Origin: Arthrobacter sp. B1805
Lineage (GTDB): Bacteria; Actinomycetota; Actinomycetes; Actinomycetales; Micrococcaceae
Reading direction: 5' to 3'
Length of the DNA: 64,000 bases
NCBI RefSeq assembly: GCF_002929745.1
Contig: NZ_PJIQ01000001.1
Location: forward strand, 174,850-238,849
A program made the position numbers and the translations under genes. Shown piece after piece: positions 26,403 through 35,144 of the stretch. Each line of letters starts with the position of its first letter. Position 1 is the first letter of the stretch. The notes under the pieces are model-generated. The model had not been told where the DNA came from and did not search any database. It saw only the letters and a program-made list of their open reading frames with translations.

Positions 26403-27137
26403 GTGACGTATTCACTCCAGCTCTACACACTACGGACAGCGATAGGGGAGGACCTGCCGGGCACCATCAAACGCGTCGCCGGGCTGGGCTACACCGCCGT
26501 GGAGCCGTACAACTTCGTTGCGACGGCGGATGAGCTGGCAGAGGCCCTCAGCGCCAACGACCTCACCGCGCCGTCCGGGCACGCGCCGCTCCTCCGCGCC
26601 GATCAGGACGAGATCTTCGAGGCAGCCCGCAAGCTCGGCATCGGCACGGTCATCGACCCCCACGTGGAACGGTCCCACTGGACCTCGGACGAGGACATCA
26701 AGGCCACTGCGGACGCCCTCAATGCCGCAGCCAAGAAGGGCGCGGAGTACGGCATCAGGGTCGGCTACCACAACCACGAGTTCGAGCTCGAGGAGCGCAT
26801 CGACGGCACCTCGGGGCTCGAGGTCCTGGCCCGTTACCTCGACCCCGAGGTGGTGCTCGAGGTGGATACCTACTGGGCAGCCGTAGGCGGCGAAGACCCG
26901 GCGGAGCTGCTCCGCCGCCTCGGTGACCGGGTGCGCTTCGTCCACATCAAGGATGGTCCGCTGACGAAGAACGACAAGGAGCAGGTTGCGGTCGGATCGG
27001 GCAAGATGCGCGTGTGGGACGTGCTCGACGCCGTTCCCGGCCTCGAGGCCGCCGTCGTGGAACTCGACGACTTCGACGGCGACATCTTCACCGCCGTCGC
27101 CGACAGCCTGGCCTACCTGAACGAGGGGAAGAAATGA
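26403..27137 (+). CDS. Sugar phosphate isomerase/epimerase (AP-endonuclease-2 fold)
   Basis: A 244-residue TIM-barrel protein of the xylose-isomerase-like family. Likely metal ligands fall in GYHNHEFE, VVLEVDTYW, RFVHIKDG and the final VVELDDFDGD. It begins with GTG preceded by GAGGAGAA and overlaps the next gene by 4 bp (ATGA). Together with the Gfo/Idh/MocA dehydrogenase it forms a common pair for oxidation and isomerisation of unusual sugars (inositols, hexuronates or 3-keto-glycosides). The substrate is unknown. Confidence 0.8.
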   Translation: MTYSLQLYTLRTAIGEDLPGTIKRVAGLGYTAVEPYNFVATADELAEALSANDLTAPSGHAPLLRADQDEIFEAARKLGIGTVIDPHVERSHWTSDEDIKATADALNAAAKKGAEYGIRVGYHNHEFELEERIDGTSGLEVLARYLDPEVVLEVDTYWAAVGGEDPAELLRRLGDRVRFVHIKDGPLTKNDKEQVAVGSGKMRVWDVLDAVPGLEAAVVELDDFDGDIFTAVADSLAYLNEGKK

Positions 27138-28255
27138 GCACCGGAGCAGTGCGCACGGGCCCCGTCGGAGTCGCCATCATCGGTGCAGGGGTCATCAGCA
27201 AGGAATACCTGACGAACCTCACGAGCTTCCCGGACGTGAAGGTGCACATCGTCGCGGACATGTTCGAGGAGGTCGCCGCAGCGCGGGCAGCGGAATTCGG
27301 CGTCGCGTCGTCCGGTGGCGTGCAGGATGCCCTGAACCACCCCGACGTCGAGATCGTCGTGAACCTGACGATCCCCGCCGCGCACGTCGAAGTGGCCACG
27401 GCCGCGGTCAACGCCGGCAAGCACGTCTGGAGCGAGAAGCCGTTCTCCCTGGACCGAGAGAGCGGCGAGGGCCTCCTGAAGGCGGCTGATGCCGCGGGGC
27501 TCCGCCTCGGATGCGCCCCTGATACCTTCCTCGGCGCAGGCCTGCAGACAGCGCTGCGCCTCGTGGCACGCGGCGACATCGGCGTACCCCTGACGGCCCT
27601 GACCCTGATGCAGTCACCGGGTCCGGAGTCCTGGCACCCGAACCCCGCATTCCTCTTCCAGGAAGGCGCCGGACCGCTCTTCGACATCGGTCCCTACTAT
27701 TTGACGACGCTCGTGCAGACGTTCGGCGCGATCACCAAGGTGGCGGGATTCGGCTCGAAGTCACGCGAGACCCGGACCATCGGGTCGGGCCCGAAGGCCG
27801 GCGAGGTCTTCGACGTGACCGTACCCTCCCACGTCAGCGCGATCGCCCAGTTCGCGAACGGGGAGTCCTCGCAGAGCATCTTCAGCTTCGATTCGCCGCT
27901 CAAGCGCGCCGGCTTCGTCGAGGTCACCGGTTCAGAGGGAACGCTCGCGTTCCCCGACCCGAACAACTTCACGGGCGACCTGATGCTCACGCGCCGCGGA
28001 GCCGACGAGCCCGAAGTTATTCCGGCAGTCGGAGCCACCTCCACGCGCGGCAGTGGGGTGCTCGAGATGGCGCGCGCCCTGCGTGAGGGCCGCCCGCACC
28101 GCGCGCAGGGCGAGATGGCCTACCATGTGCTCGATGCCATGGTCTCCATCTCCGAGAGCATCGAGACGGGCCAGTTCGTCTCGCTCTCGAGTACCGCGAC
28201 GGCCGCCGAGCCACTGCCCGAGGACTGGGACCCGTACGCCTCCACCCTCTCCTGA
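27134..28255 (+). CDS. Gfo/Idh/MocA-family oxidoreductase
   Basis: A 373-residue NAD(P)-dependent sugar dehydrogenase. N-terminal Rossmann motif GAGVISKEY, the EKP motif in VWSEKPFSLD (lysine expected to be catalytic), and the substrate-domain segment PLFDIGPYYLTTLVQTFG. It is translationally coupled to the isomerase and under the LacI promoter. A strong terminator follows at 28260-28294. Substrate unknown. Confidence 0.87.
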   Translation: MSTGAVRTGPVGVAIIGAGVISKEYLTNLTSFPDVKVHIVADMFEEVAAARAAEFGVASSGGVQDALNHPDVEIVVNLTIPAAHVEVATAAVNAGKHVWSEKPFSLDRESGEGLLKAADAAGLRLGCAPDTFLGAGLQTALRLVARGDIGVPLTALTLMQSPGPESWHPNPAFLFQEGAGPLFDIGPYYLTTLVQTFGAITKVAGFGSKSRETRTIGSGPKAGEVFDVTVPSHVSAIAQFANGESSQSIFSFDSPLKRAGFVEVTGSEGTLAFPDPNNFTGDLMLTRRGADEPEVIPAVGATSTRGSGVLEMARALREGRPHRAQGEMAYHVLDAMVSISESIETGQFVSLSSTATAAEPLPEDWDPYASTLS

Positions 28256-28259
28256 TCCC

Positions 28260-28294
28260 GGAGGGTGCCGCGGGTAGTCCCCGCGGCACCCTCC
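28260..28294 (+). terminator. Terminator hairpin after the dehydrogenase
   Basis: Perfect 15-bp stem (GGAGGGTGCCGCGGG / CCCGCGGCACCCTCC) with a 5-nt loop, 4 bp after the stop codon. It separates the isomerase/dehydrogenase pair from the aldo/keto reductase. Confidence 0.8.
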
Positions 28295-28377
28295 GTCCAC
28301 CTCGGCGGCACATGCTTCTGCCTCCGCCCGGACCACCGACCGGTCCGGTCACTGTGACACCACGAACGGAATCCACC

Positions 28378-29424
28378 ATGACGTACCACCCTGCTGATGA
28401 CCGCTATGAGACGATGCCGTACCGCCGGGTGGGGAGGAGCGGGTTGCTGCTTCCGGCCGTCTCGCTGGGCCTGTGGCACAACTTCGGCGACGACAAGCCG
28501 TTCGGGACGCAGCGTGACATTCTTCGCCGGGCGTTCGACCTCGGTGTCACCCATTTCGACCTCGCCAACAACTACGGTCCAGCGGCGGGTAGTGCCGAGA
28601 CCAATTTCGGCCGGCACCTGAAGGACGATTTCAGACCGTTCCGCGATGAGCTCGTGATCTCCACGAAGGCCGGGTACGGCATGTGGGCGGGCCCCTACGG
28701 CGAGTGGGGGTCGCGGAAGTATCTGTTGGCGAGCCTGGACCAGTCCCTGGAGCGTATGGGCCTGGAATATGTGGACATCTTCTACAGCCACCGCCCTGAT
28801 CCTGACACTCCGTTGGAGGAGACGATGGGTGCGTTGGACACCGCGGTGCGGTCGGGGCGGGCCCTGTACGCGGGTATCTCGTCGTACTCGCCGGAACGTA
28901 CGCTCGAGGCGGCCGCGATCCTTGCGGATCTGGGGACGCCGTTGCTGATCCATCAGCCCTCCTACTCGATGCTGAATCGGTGGACCGAGAACGGGACACC
29001 GAACCTGTATGAGGCGTTGGAGCAGTCGGGGGCCGGCTCGATCGCTTTCTCGCCGTTGGCGCAGGGCCTTCTGACGAGCCGTTACCTCGACGGTGTTCCG
29101 GAGGACTCGCGGGCGGCGTCCAACAAGTCCCTCGATGCGGGTCAGTTGAGCGAGGAGAACCTGCGCCGTATCCGTGGTCTGAACGGTATCGCGGAGGGTC
29201 GCGGTCAGACTCTCGCGCAGATGGCCATCGCCTGGGTGCTTCGGGACCAGGTCAAGGGCACCCCGGTCACGTCGGCGCTGATCGGGGCCTCGAGCGTGCA
29301 TCAGCTCGAGGACAGCCTTGCTGCGGTGCGGAACCTCGACTTCACGTCCGAGGAACTGCAGGCGATCGACGAGTTCGCGGTCGACTCCGACATCAACCTC
29401 TGGGCCAAAGCCCTCGAGGCGTAG
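28378..29424 (+). CDS. Aldo/keto reductase (L-glyceraldehyde-3-phosphate reductase type)
   Basis: A 348-residue NADPH-dependent reductase of the YghZ/GprA (AKR14) type, judged by GRSGLLLPAVSLGLWHNFGD near the N-terminus and WAGPYGEWGSRKYLLASLDQSL. Catalytic tetrad visible: Asp and Tyr in FDLANNYG, Lys in VISTKAGYG, His in FYSHRPDPDTP. Length is normal. It lies after a terminator, so it may have its own weak promoter or rely on read-through, and is followed by the propeller protein. Role in detoxifying aldehydes or in sugar catabolism is inference. Confidence 0.88.
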   Translation: MTYHPADDRYETMPYRRVGRSGLLLPAVSLGLWHNFGDDKPFGTQRDILRRAFDLGVTHFDLANNYGPAAGSAETNFGRHLKDDFRPFRDELVISTKAGYGMWAGPYGEWGSRKYLLASLDQSLERMGLEYVDIFYSHRPDPDTPLEETMGALDTAVRSGRALYAGISSYSPERTLEAAAILADLGTPLLIHQPSYSMLNRWTENGTPNLYEALEQSGAGSIAFSPLAQGLLTSRYLDGVPEDSRAASNKSLDAGQLSEENLRRIRGLNGIAEGRGQTLAQMAIAWVLRDQVKGTPVTSALIGASSVHQLEDSLAAVRNLDFTSEELQAIDEFAVDSDINLWAKALEA

Positions 29425-29513
29425 CCGCAGCGATGACGGTACCGCTGAGGACCGTACCGCGGGCGGTGCGGTCCCGCGCGGCACAGACCAGGGCAACACG
29501 CGGAAGGACCACC

Positions 29514-30452
29514 GTGGACGGGCAGACCAGCACGACGGACGACTATCCCGGCCACGCCGCGACGACGTCATGGCGCCAGCTCCTCCCCGGCCAGCGGTCC
29601 CGGCTCATGGTGTTCGACGTCGTCGCCCGCTCCGCGACGTGTGTCTTCGAGACCGAGGACTTCGTCATCGAGGCGCCGAACTGGACGCCGGACGGGGAGC
29701 GGCTCGTCGTCAACTGCGACGGGCTCCTGTACGGCACGGCCCCGGAGGAGGACAGCCAGCCAAGAGTCATCTACACGGGGTCGGTGACGGACTCGAACAA
29801 CGACCACGTCATCTCCGCGGACGGCCGCTTCCTGTACCTCTCCTCGCAGGACGGGCACCTCTACGAGGTACCGATCGGCGGCGGAGAGGCGCGGCGCGTC
29901 ACTAGGCCCGACGACGGCCTCGAAGCGCGCTACCTCCACGGCATCTCACCCGACGGCGGAACACTCGTACACATCGGCTGCCGTCGCCTCGGTGGCGTGA
30001 CGACCTACAACATCTACGCCGTCAGCCTGCGGGACGGCGCCACCCGCAGGCTGACCGATTCCGAGCGCCCGCACGACGGCGTCGAGTACAGCCCGGACGG
30101 GCGCTGGCTCTACTTCAACTCCGAGCGCTGCTCGGAGCGCGCAGGGCATTCCCAGGTGTTCCGCATGCGCCCCGACGGCACCGGGGTGGAGCAGCTGACC
30201 TTCGACCCCCGCGTCAACTGGTTCCCGCACCTCTCGCCCGACGGCGCCGTCCTCGTGTACCTCAGCTACTCGACGGGAGTGCAGGGCCACCCGGCCAACG
30301 AGCCCGTGCTGCTGCGCGTCGCGGACAGCGATGCACGGAACGCCTGGGACGCCGTCGAGGTGTTCGGCGGCCAGGGCACGATCAACGTCAACAGCTGGGC
30401 GCCGGACAGTCGCCGCTTCGCGTATGTCGACTACCCCCTGGAGGACGCATGA
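29514..30452 (+). CDS. TolB/PD40-type beta-propeller protein
   Basis: A 312-residue protein made of repeated PD40/WD40-like units, each with a (S/T)PDG(x)xLxx pattern: [60 protein letters not shown] and [12 protein letters not shown]. This gives a six-bladed propeller without signal peptide, so it is cytoplasmic. The family includes oligogalacturonide-lyase-like and TolB-like proteins, but no lyase motif is recognised. GTG at 29514 has GGAAGGA upstream; an ATG at 29433 would add a basic, unconserved stretch. It overlaps the dehydratase gene by 4 bp (ATGA). Confidence 0.75.
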   Translation: MDGQTSTTDDYPGHAATTSWRQLLPGQRSRLMVFDVVARSATCVFETEDFVIEAPNWTPDGERLVVNCDGLLYGTAPEEDSQPRVIYTGSVTDSNNDHVISADGRFLYLSSQDGHLYEVPIGGGEARRVTRPDDGLEARYLHGISPDGGTLVHIGCRRLGGVTTYNIYAVSLRDGATRRLTDSERPHDGVEYSPDGRWLYFNSERCSERAGHSQVFRMRPDGTGVEQLTFDPRVNWFPHLSPDGAVLVYLSYSTGVQGHPANEPVLLRVADSDARNAWDAVEVFGGQGTINVNSWAPDSRRFAYVDYPLEDA

Positions 30453-31678
30453 GGATCATCGCTGCGGACGTCATCGTGACGAGCCCGAGCCGAAATTTCG
30501 TGACGCTGAAGATCACGACCGACGAGGGACTGACGGGGCTGGGCGACGCCACCTTGAACGGGCGCGAACTCGCGGTGGCGTCCTACCTGACGGACCACGT
30601 CACGCAACTGCTCATCGGCCGGGACCCTCACCGTATCGAGGACACCTGGCAGTTCCTCTACCGCAGCGCCTACTGGCGCCGTGGCCCCGTCACGATGGCC
30701 GCGATAGCCGCAGTGGACATGGCGCTCTGGGACATCAAGGGCAAGGCGGCAGGCATGCCCGTCTACCAACTGCTGGGCGGGGCCTCGCGCACGGCCCTGC
30801 GCACCTACGGGCATGCCTCCGGCCGGGACATCCCGGAACTCTTCGACTCCATCCGGCACCACCTCGAGGAGGGTTACAAGTCCATCCGGGTGCAGACCTC
30901 CGTGCCGGGCATCACCGCGCTCTATGGAGTCGCGGCTCAAGCCCAGGCCACGGGGGAGCGGTACGACTTCGAGCCCGCGGGCCGCGGAGCCCAGCCGACG
31001 GAAGAGGACTGGGACACCCGGGCGTACCTGCGGCACGTGCCCACCGTGTTCGAGGCCGTCCGCAACGAGTTCGGCCCGGAGATCCCGCTGCTGCACGACG
31101 GCCACCACCGGATGACCCCCATTCAGGCGGCGAAGCTCGGCAAGTCGCTGGAGCCCTACGACCTCTTCTGGTTGGAGGACGTGACGCCGGCCGAGAACCA
31201 GGAGGCGTTCCGGCTGATCCGCCAGCACACCACCACGCCGCTGGCCGTCGGCGAGATCTTCAACACCGTCTTCGACTTCCAGACGCTCATCAAGGAGCAG
31301 CTGATCGACTACGTGCGGGCGGCATCGACGCACTTCGGAGGGATCTCACCGCTGAAGAAGGTCATGGACTATGCGGCGCAGTACCAGATCAAATCCGGGT
31401 TCCACGGCCCCACCGATGTATCACCGGTCGGCCTGGCGGCGCAGACCCATGTAGGGCTGGCGATCCACAATTTCGGGATTCAGGAGTACATGGAGCACAG
31501 CGCGAAGACCAATACCGTCTTCGAGCAGTCCATGACCTTCACGGACGGCTACCTGCACCCCGGAGATACTCCCGGGCTAGGTGTCGAACTCAACGAGGAG
31601 GCCGCCGCATCCTTCCCGTACCAGCAGGCATACCTGCCCTACAATCGCCTCTCGGACGGCACGGTTCACGACTGGTAG
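30449..31678 (+). CDS. manD: Enolase-superfamily D-mannonate dehydratase (ManD)
   Basis: A 409-residue enzyme of the mannonate/gluconate dehydratase subgroup that makes 2-keto-3-deoxygluconate. Residues match the ManD pattern with near-constant offset from characterised members: D217 and H219 (HDGHH), E243 (WLEDVTP), E269 (VGEIFN), H319 ([10 protein letters not shown]) with D323, and the C-terminal [11 protein letters not shown] with the final Trp. These point to mannonate or gluconate rather than galactonate. It is coupled to the propeller gene. No KDG kinase or aldolase is nearby. Confidence 0.87.
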   Translation: MRIIAADVIVTSPSRNFVTLKITTDEGLTGLGDATLNGRELAVASYLTDHVTQLLIGRDPHRIEDTWQFLYRSAYWRRGPVTMAAIAAVDMALWDIKGKAAGMPVYQLLGGASRTALRTYGHASGRDIPELFDSIRHHLEEGYKSIRVQTSVPGITALYGVAAQAQATGERYDFEPAGRGAQPTEEDWDTRAYLRHVPTVFEAVRNEFGPEIPLLHDGHHRMTPIQAAKLGKSLEPYDLFWLEDVTPAENQEAFRLIRQHTTTPLAVGEIFNTVFDFQTLIKEQLIDYVRAASTHFGGISPLKKVMDYAAQYQIKSGFHGPTDVSPVGLAAQTHVGLAIHNFGIQEYMEHSAKTNTVFEQSMTFTDGYLHPGDTPGLGVELNEEAAASFPYQQAYLPYNRLSDGTVHDW

Positions 31679-31774
31679 GCGCCCCCGCTCGGGGAATCCG
31701 CCGGGTACTGGCGTAGGCTGGAATCCTGCGGACACGTTCGCGCCACCTCTGGCGCCGTCCGCGAGGAGGCGGAA

Positions 31775-32419
31775 TTGGTACAGCGTATGTCAGACCCCAC
31801 GTATCGGGCCCAGCAGTGGGAACAACGTTACGATCCGCAGATCGAGGATGTGAACCGGTTGTGCGACACGCTGGCCGAGTCCAAGCCAGGGTCGGCGGTT
31901 CCCTACATCGACCCGATCCACGACGTCGACGGTTGCAAGATCGTCAGTCTCTTCTCCAACCCGGGATCATCATTGCCTTCGGGTTTCGTCTCGTTCGAGA
32001 ACGATGACCCCGCATCCATCCGGATGGCAGGCATCTACGAGGCCGTCGGTCTGCGCCCGGATGCCTTCATGCCCTGGAACGCGCACCCCTGGTACCTCCC
32101 GGAGGGCAAGGAACGCGCATTGACCATGGATCAGATCACGGACGGCGTCAAACCGCTCCTGACGTTCCTCCAGCAGGTTCCCCGAGCCTCGGCGCTCGTT
32201 GCGCACGGAGCCGACGCGCACAAGGCTGCGCGCCGCCTGATGAAGCTCGAGAATCGCGCCATCGCGAAGCGCGGGTTCAAGATCTACGAGGTACGGTCCC
32301 CCGGAGAACGGGCCTTCAAGGGCACCCCGGCCAACCAGGAGTTGTGGCTCAAGGACATCCAGTCGGCCTACGCCGACGCGATGGGCAGGGCCGGCATCCG
32401 CGCGCGCCAGTCCATCTAG
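31775..32419 (+). CDS. Uracil-DNA-glycosylase-superfamily protein
   Basis: A 214-residue protein (210 from the second start) with a UDG-like alpha/beta core: VSLFSNPGSSLPSGF resembles the first active-site loop, FMPWNAHPWYLPEGKE follows, and SALVAHGADAHKAARRLM could be the second conserved loop. The substitutions from GQDPYH and HPSP mean activity on uracil is not assured. The TTG at 31775 has GAGGAGG with 5-nt spacing; ATG at 31787 is the alternative. A TAGGCT at 31712-31717 may be its -10. Confidence 0.65.
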   Translation: MVQRMSDPTYRAQQWEQRYDPQIEDVNRLCDTLAESKPGSAVPYIDPIHDVDGCKIVSLFSNPGSSLPSGFVSFENDDPASIRMAGIYEAVGLRPDAFMPWNAHPWYLPEGKERALTMDQITDGVKPLLTFLQQVPRASALVAHGADAHKAARRLMKLENRAIAKRGFKIYEVRSPGERAFKGTPANQELWLKDIQSAYADAMGRAGIRARQSI

Positions 32420-32479
32420 CACTGCAGACGGGCAGGGCGAAGGGGGCCTCCCGGACGCAGTCGGCGGACCGGCCGGGGG

Positions 32480-32692
32480 CTACTCGTCCCGCTTCGTGGT
32501 GAGGTACGTGGAGCCGTCCGGATTCCGAACGACCCGCCACTGCTGGAGTTCCTCCTGGCGGGCGCGCTGGGCGTCATCGTCGCGATACACCACAGGGCCC
32601 GACGTCGTACCGCGCGCCGCAGGCCCGAAGAACATCCGCAGCTTGCCGGTCGCGCTCATGAAACGTGCCGACATCGGCTCCTTCTTGCTCAT
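32480..32692 (-). CDS. Hypothetical protein (70 aa)
   Basis: A 70-residue basic cytoplasmic protein (starts MSKKEPMSARFMSATGKL), without membrane segment. The C-terminal half (RQEELQQWRVVRNPDGSTYLTTKRDE) ends in a short sequence that looks like two beta strands. I do not recognise a family. It lies downstream of the MarR gene on the same strand with a 46-bp gap and could be cotranscribed. Confidence 0.55.
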   Translation of the reverse strand: MSKKEPMSARFMSATGKLRMFFGPAARGTTSGPVVYRDDDAQRARQEELQQWRVVRNPDGSTYLTTKRDE

Positions 32693-32738
32693 CTGCCAGT
32701 TCCTTCCTCGTGGCTGATCGTGCTGGTGTGATCGCGTG

Positions 32739-33242
32739 TCACGTGGTGTTGCCGGTGCTTCCAGCGCTTCCGGTGCGGGGGGAGGGGGGCAGGTCGGTCC
32801 CGGTCGCGCGGATGATCGCGTGCATGGCTTCGTTGAGCGTCTCCACTTCTGCCCGGGTCAGGCCGAGCCGCTCCATCATCGTCTGCGGGACCGAGAGGGC
32901 CTTCGTCCGGAGTTCGCGCCCCGCAGTCGTCAGTTCGACGGCGAGTGCCCTCTCGTTTCCGGGTGCCCTGGTCCGGGTGAGCAGGTCCAGCGCCTCGAGC
33001 CTCTTGAGCATGGGGGAGAGGGTGGCGGACTCCATCGCGAGTGCCTGTCCAAGGCTCCGCACCGTCCTGGGGCTCTCCTCCCACAGTGCGAGCATCACCA
33101 GGTACTGCGGATGCGTCAGTCGCAGCTCCTCGAGAACCGGACGGTACGCACCGACCACGCTCCGGGCCGCCACGGAGAGCGCGAAGCAGAGCTGGCGCTC
33201 GAGCAGCAGATCCTCATCCGTCGGGGTGGACGTGGTGGACAT
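32739..33242 (-). CDS. MarR-family regulator (OhrR-like)
   Basis: A 167-residue winged-helix regulator. A cysteine lies near the N-terminus in ERQLCFALSVAAR, at the position of the redox-sensing cysteine of OhrR proteins, and LTHPQYLVMLALWE is also typical of that branch. HTH is about residues 60-85 (VRSLGQALAMESATLSPMLKRLE). It may therefore sense organic peroxides, although no ohr gene is in the window. ATG at 33242 has AGGAGG upstream. An operator-like dyad lies at 33281-33294. Confidence 0.83.
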   Translation of the reverse strand: MSTTSTPTDEDLLLERQLCFALSVAARSVVGAYRPVLEELRLTHPQYLVMLALWEESPRTVRSLGQALAMESATLSPMLKRLEALDLLTRTRAPGNERALAVELTTAGRELRTKALSVPQTMMERLGLTRAEVETLNEAMHAIIRATGTDLPPSPRTGSAGSTGNTT

Positions 33243-33280
33243 GCTGCCTCCTGCACTGTCGACGGTTATTCGGGGCCTGA

Positions 33281-33294
33281 TAGTTAGTGTACTA
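33281..33294. promoter_or_regulatory. Operator-like dyad upstream of the MarR gene
   Basis: TAGT-TAGT-GT-ACTA: the last ten bases TAGTGTACTA form 4-bp arms around GT, with an extra TAGT half-site. It is A/T-rich against the background and 40-50 bp upstream of the start codon, where autoregulatory MarR/OhrR sites usually lie. Confidence 0.45.
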
Positions 33295-33921
33295 CTGGTC
33301 GAGTCCCACAAGGGACCGCGGCACGGCGGGATCGTGCGGGTGCGGATGTGGGCGGTCCTCGTACCGAACGATCGTGCCGTCCACCGCGCGCTCGCCGATC
33401 AGCGTCAGACCACCGGGGCGCATCTCGTACGCGTACGTCTCCCCCGTGCCGAGGACGGGCAGCTGGCGCTGTAGCGGTTTGGGACTACCTGTTCCGGGTT
33501 CGGGCACAGGCCGGCAGAGGGACACCGTGCCGTCCTGGTAGGCCAGCCCGCCGACGACCGTGCTGCGGCTCGTCGGTTCGATGAATGCGAAGTAGCCGCT
33601 GGCACGGGCGGGCAGCACGGTCGGTCTGGAGGGGAGCCCGCCGGTCTGGTTCGCGAAGGAGACGGCCTCGCAGACGCTGAGTGCCCTGTCCTGTGCCTGC
33701 ACGCCCCTTTCGGGCCGAGGTGGCCCCTCCCCGCGGGAAGCAATGTTCGCAGCGAGGACCAGCAGCGCAGCGGCCAACCCGACGAGGTAGACGGTACGAC
33801 GACGGCGCGGCAGGGCGGGTGGGGACGTCTCGGGCGCGTCGGAACGGGTCGCGTCATGGTCCCCGAGGTCGACGATGCCGACCCGGTCAGGGGTGTCGCC
33901 GCCCGTGGGACCGTGAGCCAT
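33292..33921 (-). CDS. Single-pass membrane protein of unknown function
   Basis: A 209-residue protein. A Pro/Asp-rich cytoplasmic N-terminus ending in PRRRRTVY precedes one helix (about residues 43-60, LVGLAAALLVLAANIAS). The external domain of about 140 residues carries two cysteines and segments SGYFAFIEPTSRSTVVGGLAY and YAYEMRPGGLTLIGERAVDG, suggesting a small beta-rich fold. The C-terminus is His/Pro-rich (RPHPHPHDP). No family recognised. It lies just upstream of the MarR gene on the same strand; its stop codon overlaps the dyad there. Confidence 0.6.
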   Translation of the reverse strand: MAHGPTGGDTPDRVGIVDLGDHDATRSDAPETSPPALPRRRRTVYLVGLAAALLVLAANIASRGEGPPRPERGVQAQDRALSVCEAVSFANQTGGLPSRPTVLPARASGYFAFIEPTSRSTVVGGLAYQDGTVSLCRPVPEPGTGSPKPLQRQLPVLGTGETYAYEMRPGGLTLIGERAVDGTIVRYEDRPHPHPHDPAVPRSLVGLDQ

Positions 33922-34009
33922 GCGACCAGCGTAGGCCTCCCCGGAGGGACCGGGAAATGTCGGTGGCGAGCGATACCGTGGAGGCAAAGCCGACACGTCG
34001 AAGGGTCCA

Positions 34010-35077
34010 ATGCTCCAGGCCAACAAGTTGCTCCAGGTCAGTCGTATCTATGTCGAGCCCGCGGCGGCAGAACTGCCCCGGGGCAAGGAGATTCTCGCGC
34101 GATGGCCCGAGGCCGACGTCGTGGAGGTGGCGAGTCACTGGCGTATCCCCGAGCTCAGCGGCGACGAGGCGAACGTGCGGCGCTGGGTCCGGATCAAGAC
34201 CGAAGCGCTCGTCATCGGCATCAAGAAGACCCTCACGGCCAAGCCCAACGGCAGGTCGGCCGACTTCATCGCGCCCTCGACCGCCAACGGCTGCGCCATG
34301 GCCTGTGCCTATTGCTACGTGCCCCGCCACAAGGGCTACAGCAACCCGATCACGGTGTTCGCCAATATCGAGCAGATCAGCGGATACCTCGAGCGGCACG
34401 TGGCCCGCCAGGGCATGAAGCTCGAGCCGAATCAATGCGACGACCACGCCTGGGTGTACGACATCGGCGAGAACAGCGACTGCTCCGTGGACGCCCTCGT
34501 CAGCGACAACGTGCGCGATCTCGTGGAGCTCTACCGGGATCTGCCCACGGCGAAGCTGTCCTTCGCCACGAAGTACGTCAATCGGGACATGCTGACCTGG
34601 GACCCGCAGGAGCGCACGCGTATCCGCTTCTCGCTCATGCCGGAGAAGCTGGCCCGTGTGGTCGATGTACGCACGGCGCCCGTCGCGGAACGGATAGCGG
34701 CCATCAACGACTTCGTGGATGCAGGCTACGAGGTGCACGTGAATTTCTCCCCCGTGATCGTGACGCCGGGATGGCAGGAGGACTGGCGCGAGCTCTTCGG
34801 GCAGCTCGACGCCGCTCTCTCACCGGCAGCGAAGCAGCAGCTCGCCGCCGAGGTCATCTTCCTCACGCACAACCAGCAACTGCACGAGGTCAACCTGGGC
34901 TGGCATCCGCAGGCGGAGGAGATCCTGTGGCGACCGGACCTCCAGGAGACCAAGCGCTCCCAGAACGGTTTCACGAATGTGCGGTACATGGCCTATGACA
35001 AGCGCGGCTACCTCGACGAATTCCTCCGGCTCGCGAAGACCGGTCTGCCCTACTGCCGCATCCGCTATGCGTTCTGA
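34010..35077 (+). CDS. Spore photoproduct lyase-family radical SAM protein
   Basis: A 355-residue radical SAM protein with the cluster motif C95-x3-C99-x2-C102 (NGCAMACAYCYVPRH), the spacing of spore photoproduct lyase. Further family segments are CDDHAWVYDIGENSDCSVD, LSFATKYVN and HVNFSPVIVTPGW. SPL repairs spore photoproduct with SAM, but this organism type does not sporulate; non-sporulating actinobacteria carry such homologues of unknown role. The ATG has GAAGGG upstream. Divergent from the membrane protein gene, with a possible -10 TACCGT near 33976-33981. Confidence 0.85.
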   Translation: MLQANKLLQVSRIYVEPAAAELPRGKEILARWPEADVVEVASHWRIPELSGDEANVRRWVRIKTEALVIGIKKTLTAKPNGRSADFIAPSTANGCAMACAYCYVPRHKGYSNPITVFANIEQISGYLERHVARQGMKLEPNQCDDHAWVYDIGENSDCSVDALVSDNVRDLVELYRDLPTAKLSFATKYVNRDMLTWDPQERTRIRFSLMPEKLARVVDVRTAPVAERIAAINDFVDAGYEVHVNFSPVIVTPGWQEDWRELFGQLDAALSPAAKQQLAAEVIFLTHNQQLHEVNLGWHPQAEEILWRPDLQETKRSQNGFTNVRYMAYDKRGYLDEFLRLAKTGLPYCRIRYAF

Positions 35078-35132
35078 TCCGGGCCCGAACCGGCTCCTTC
35101 GTGGCCGGCCGTCGACCGGGCGCTCGAACCGG

Positions 35133-35138
35133 TAGGTT
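35133..35138 (+). promoter_or_regulatory. -10 box for leaderless GH26 lipoprotein transcript
   Basis: TAGGTT followed by 6 nt (GGTCGG) and the GTG start. Same layout as before malQ. Confidence 0.55.
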
Positions 35139-35144
35139 GGTCGG

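Noticed and set aside
31762-31800. tRNA-Leu-like start (GCGGAATTGGTA)
   Set aside because: The short similarity to a tRNA-Leu D-arm is not followed by an anticodon arm, T-arm (GGTTCGA) or acceptor complement; it is the ribosome site region of a coding gene.
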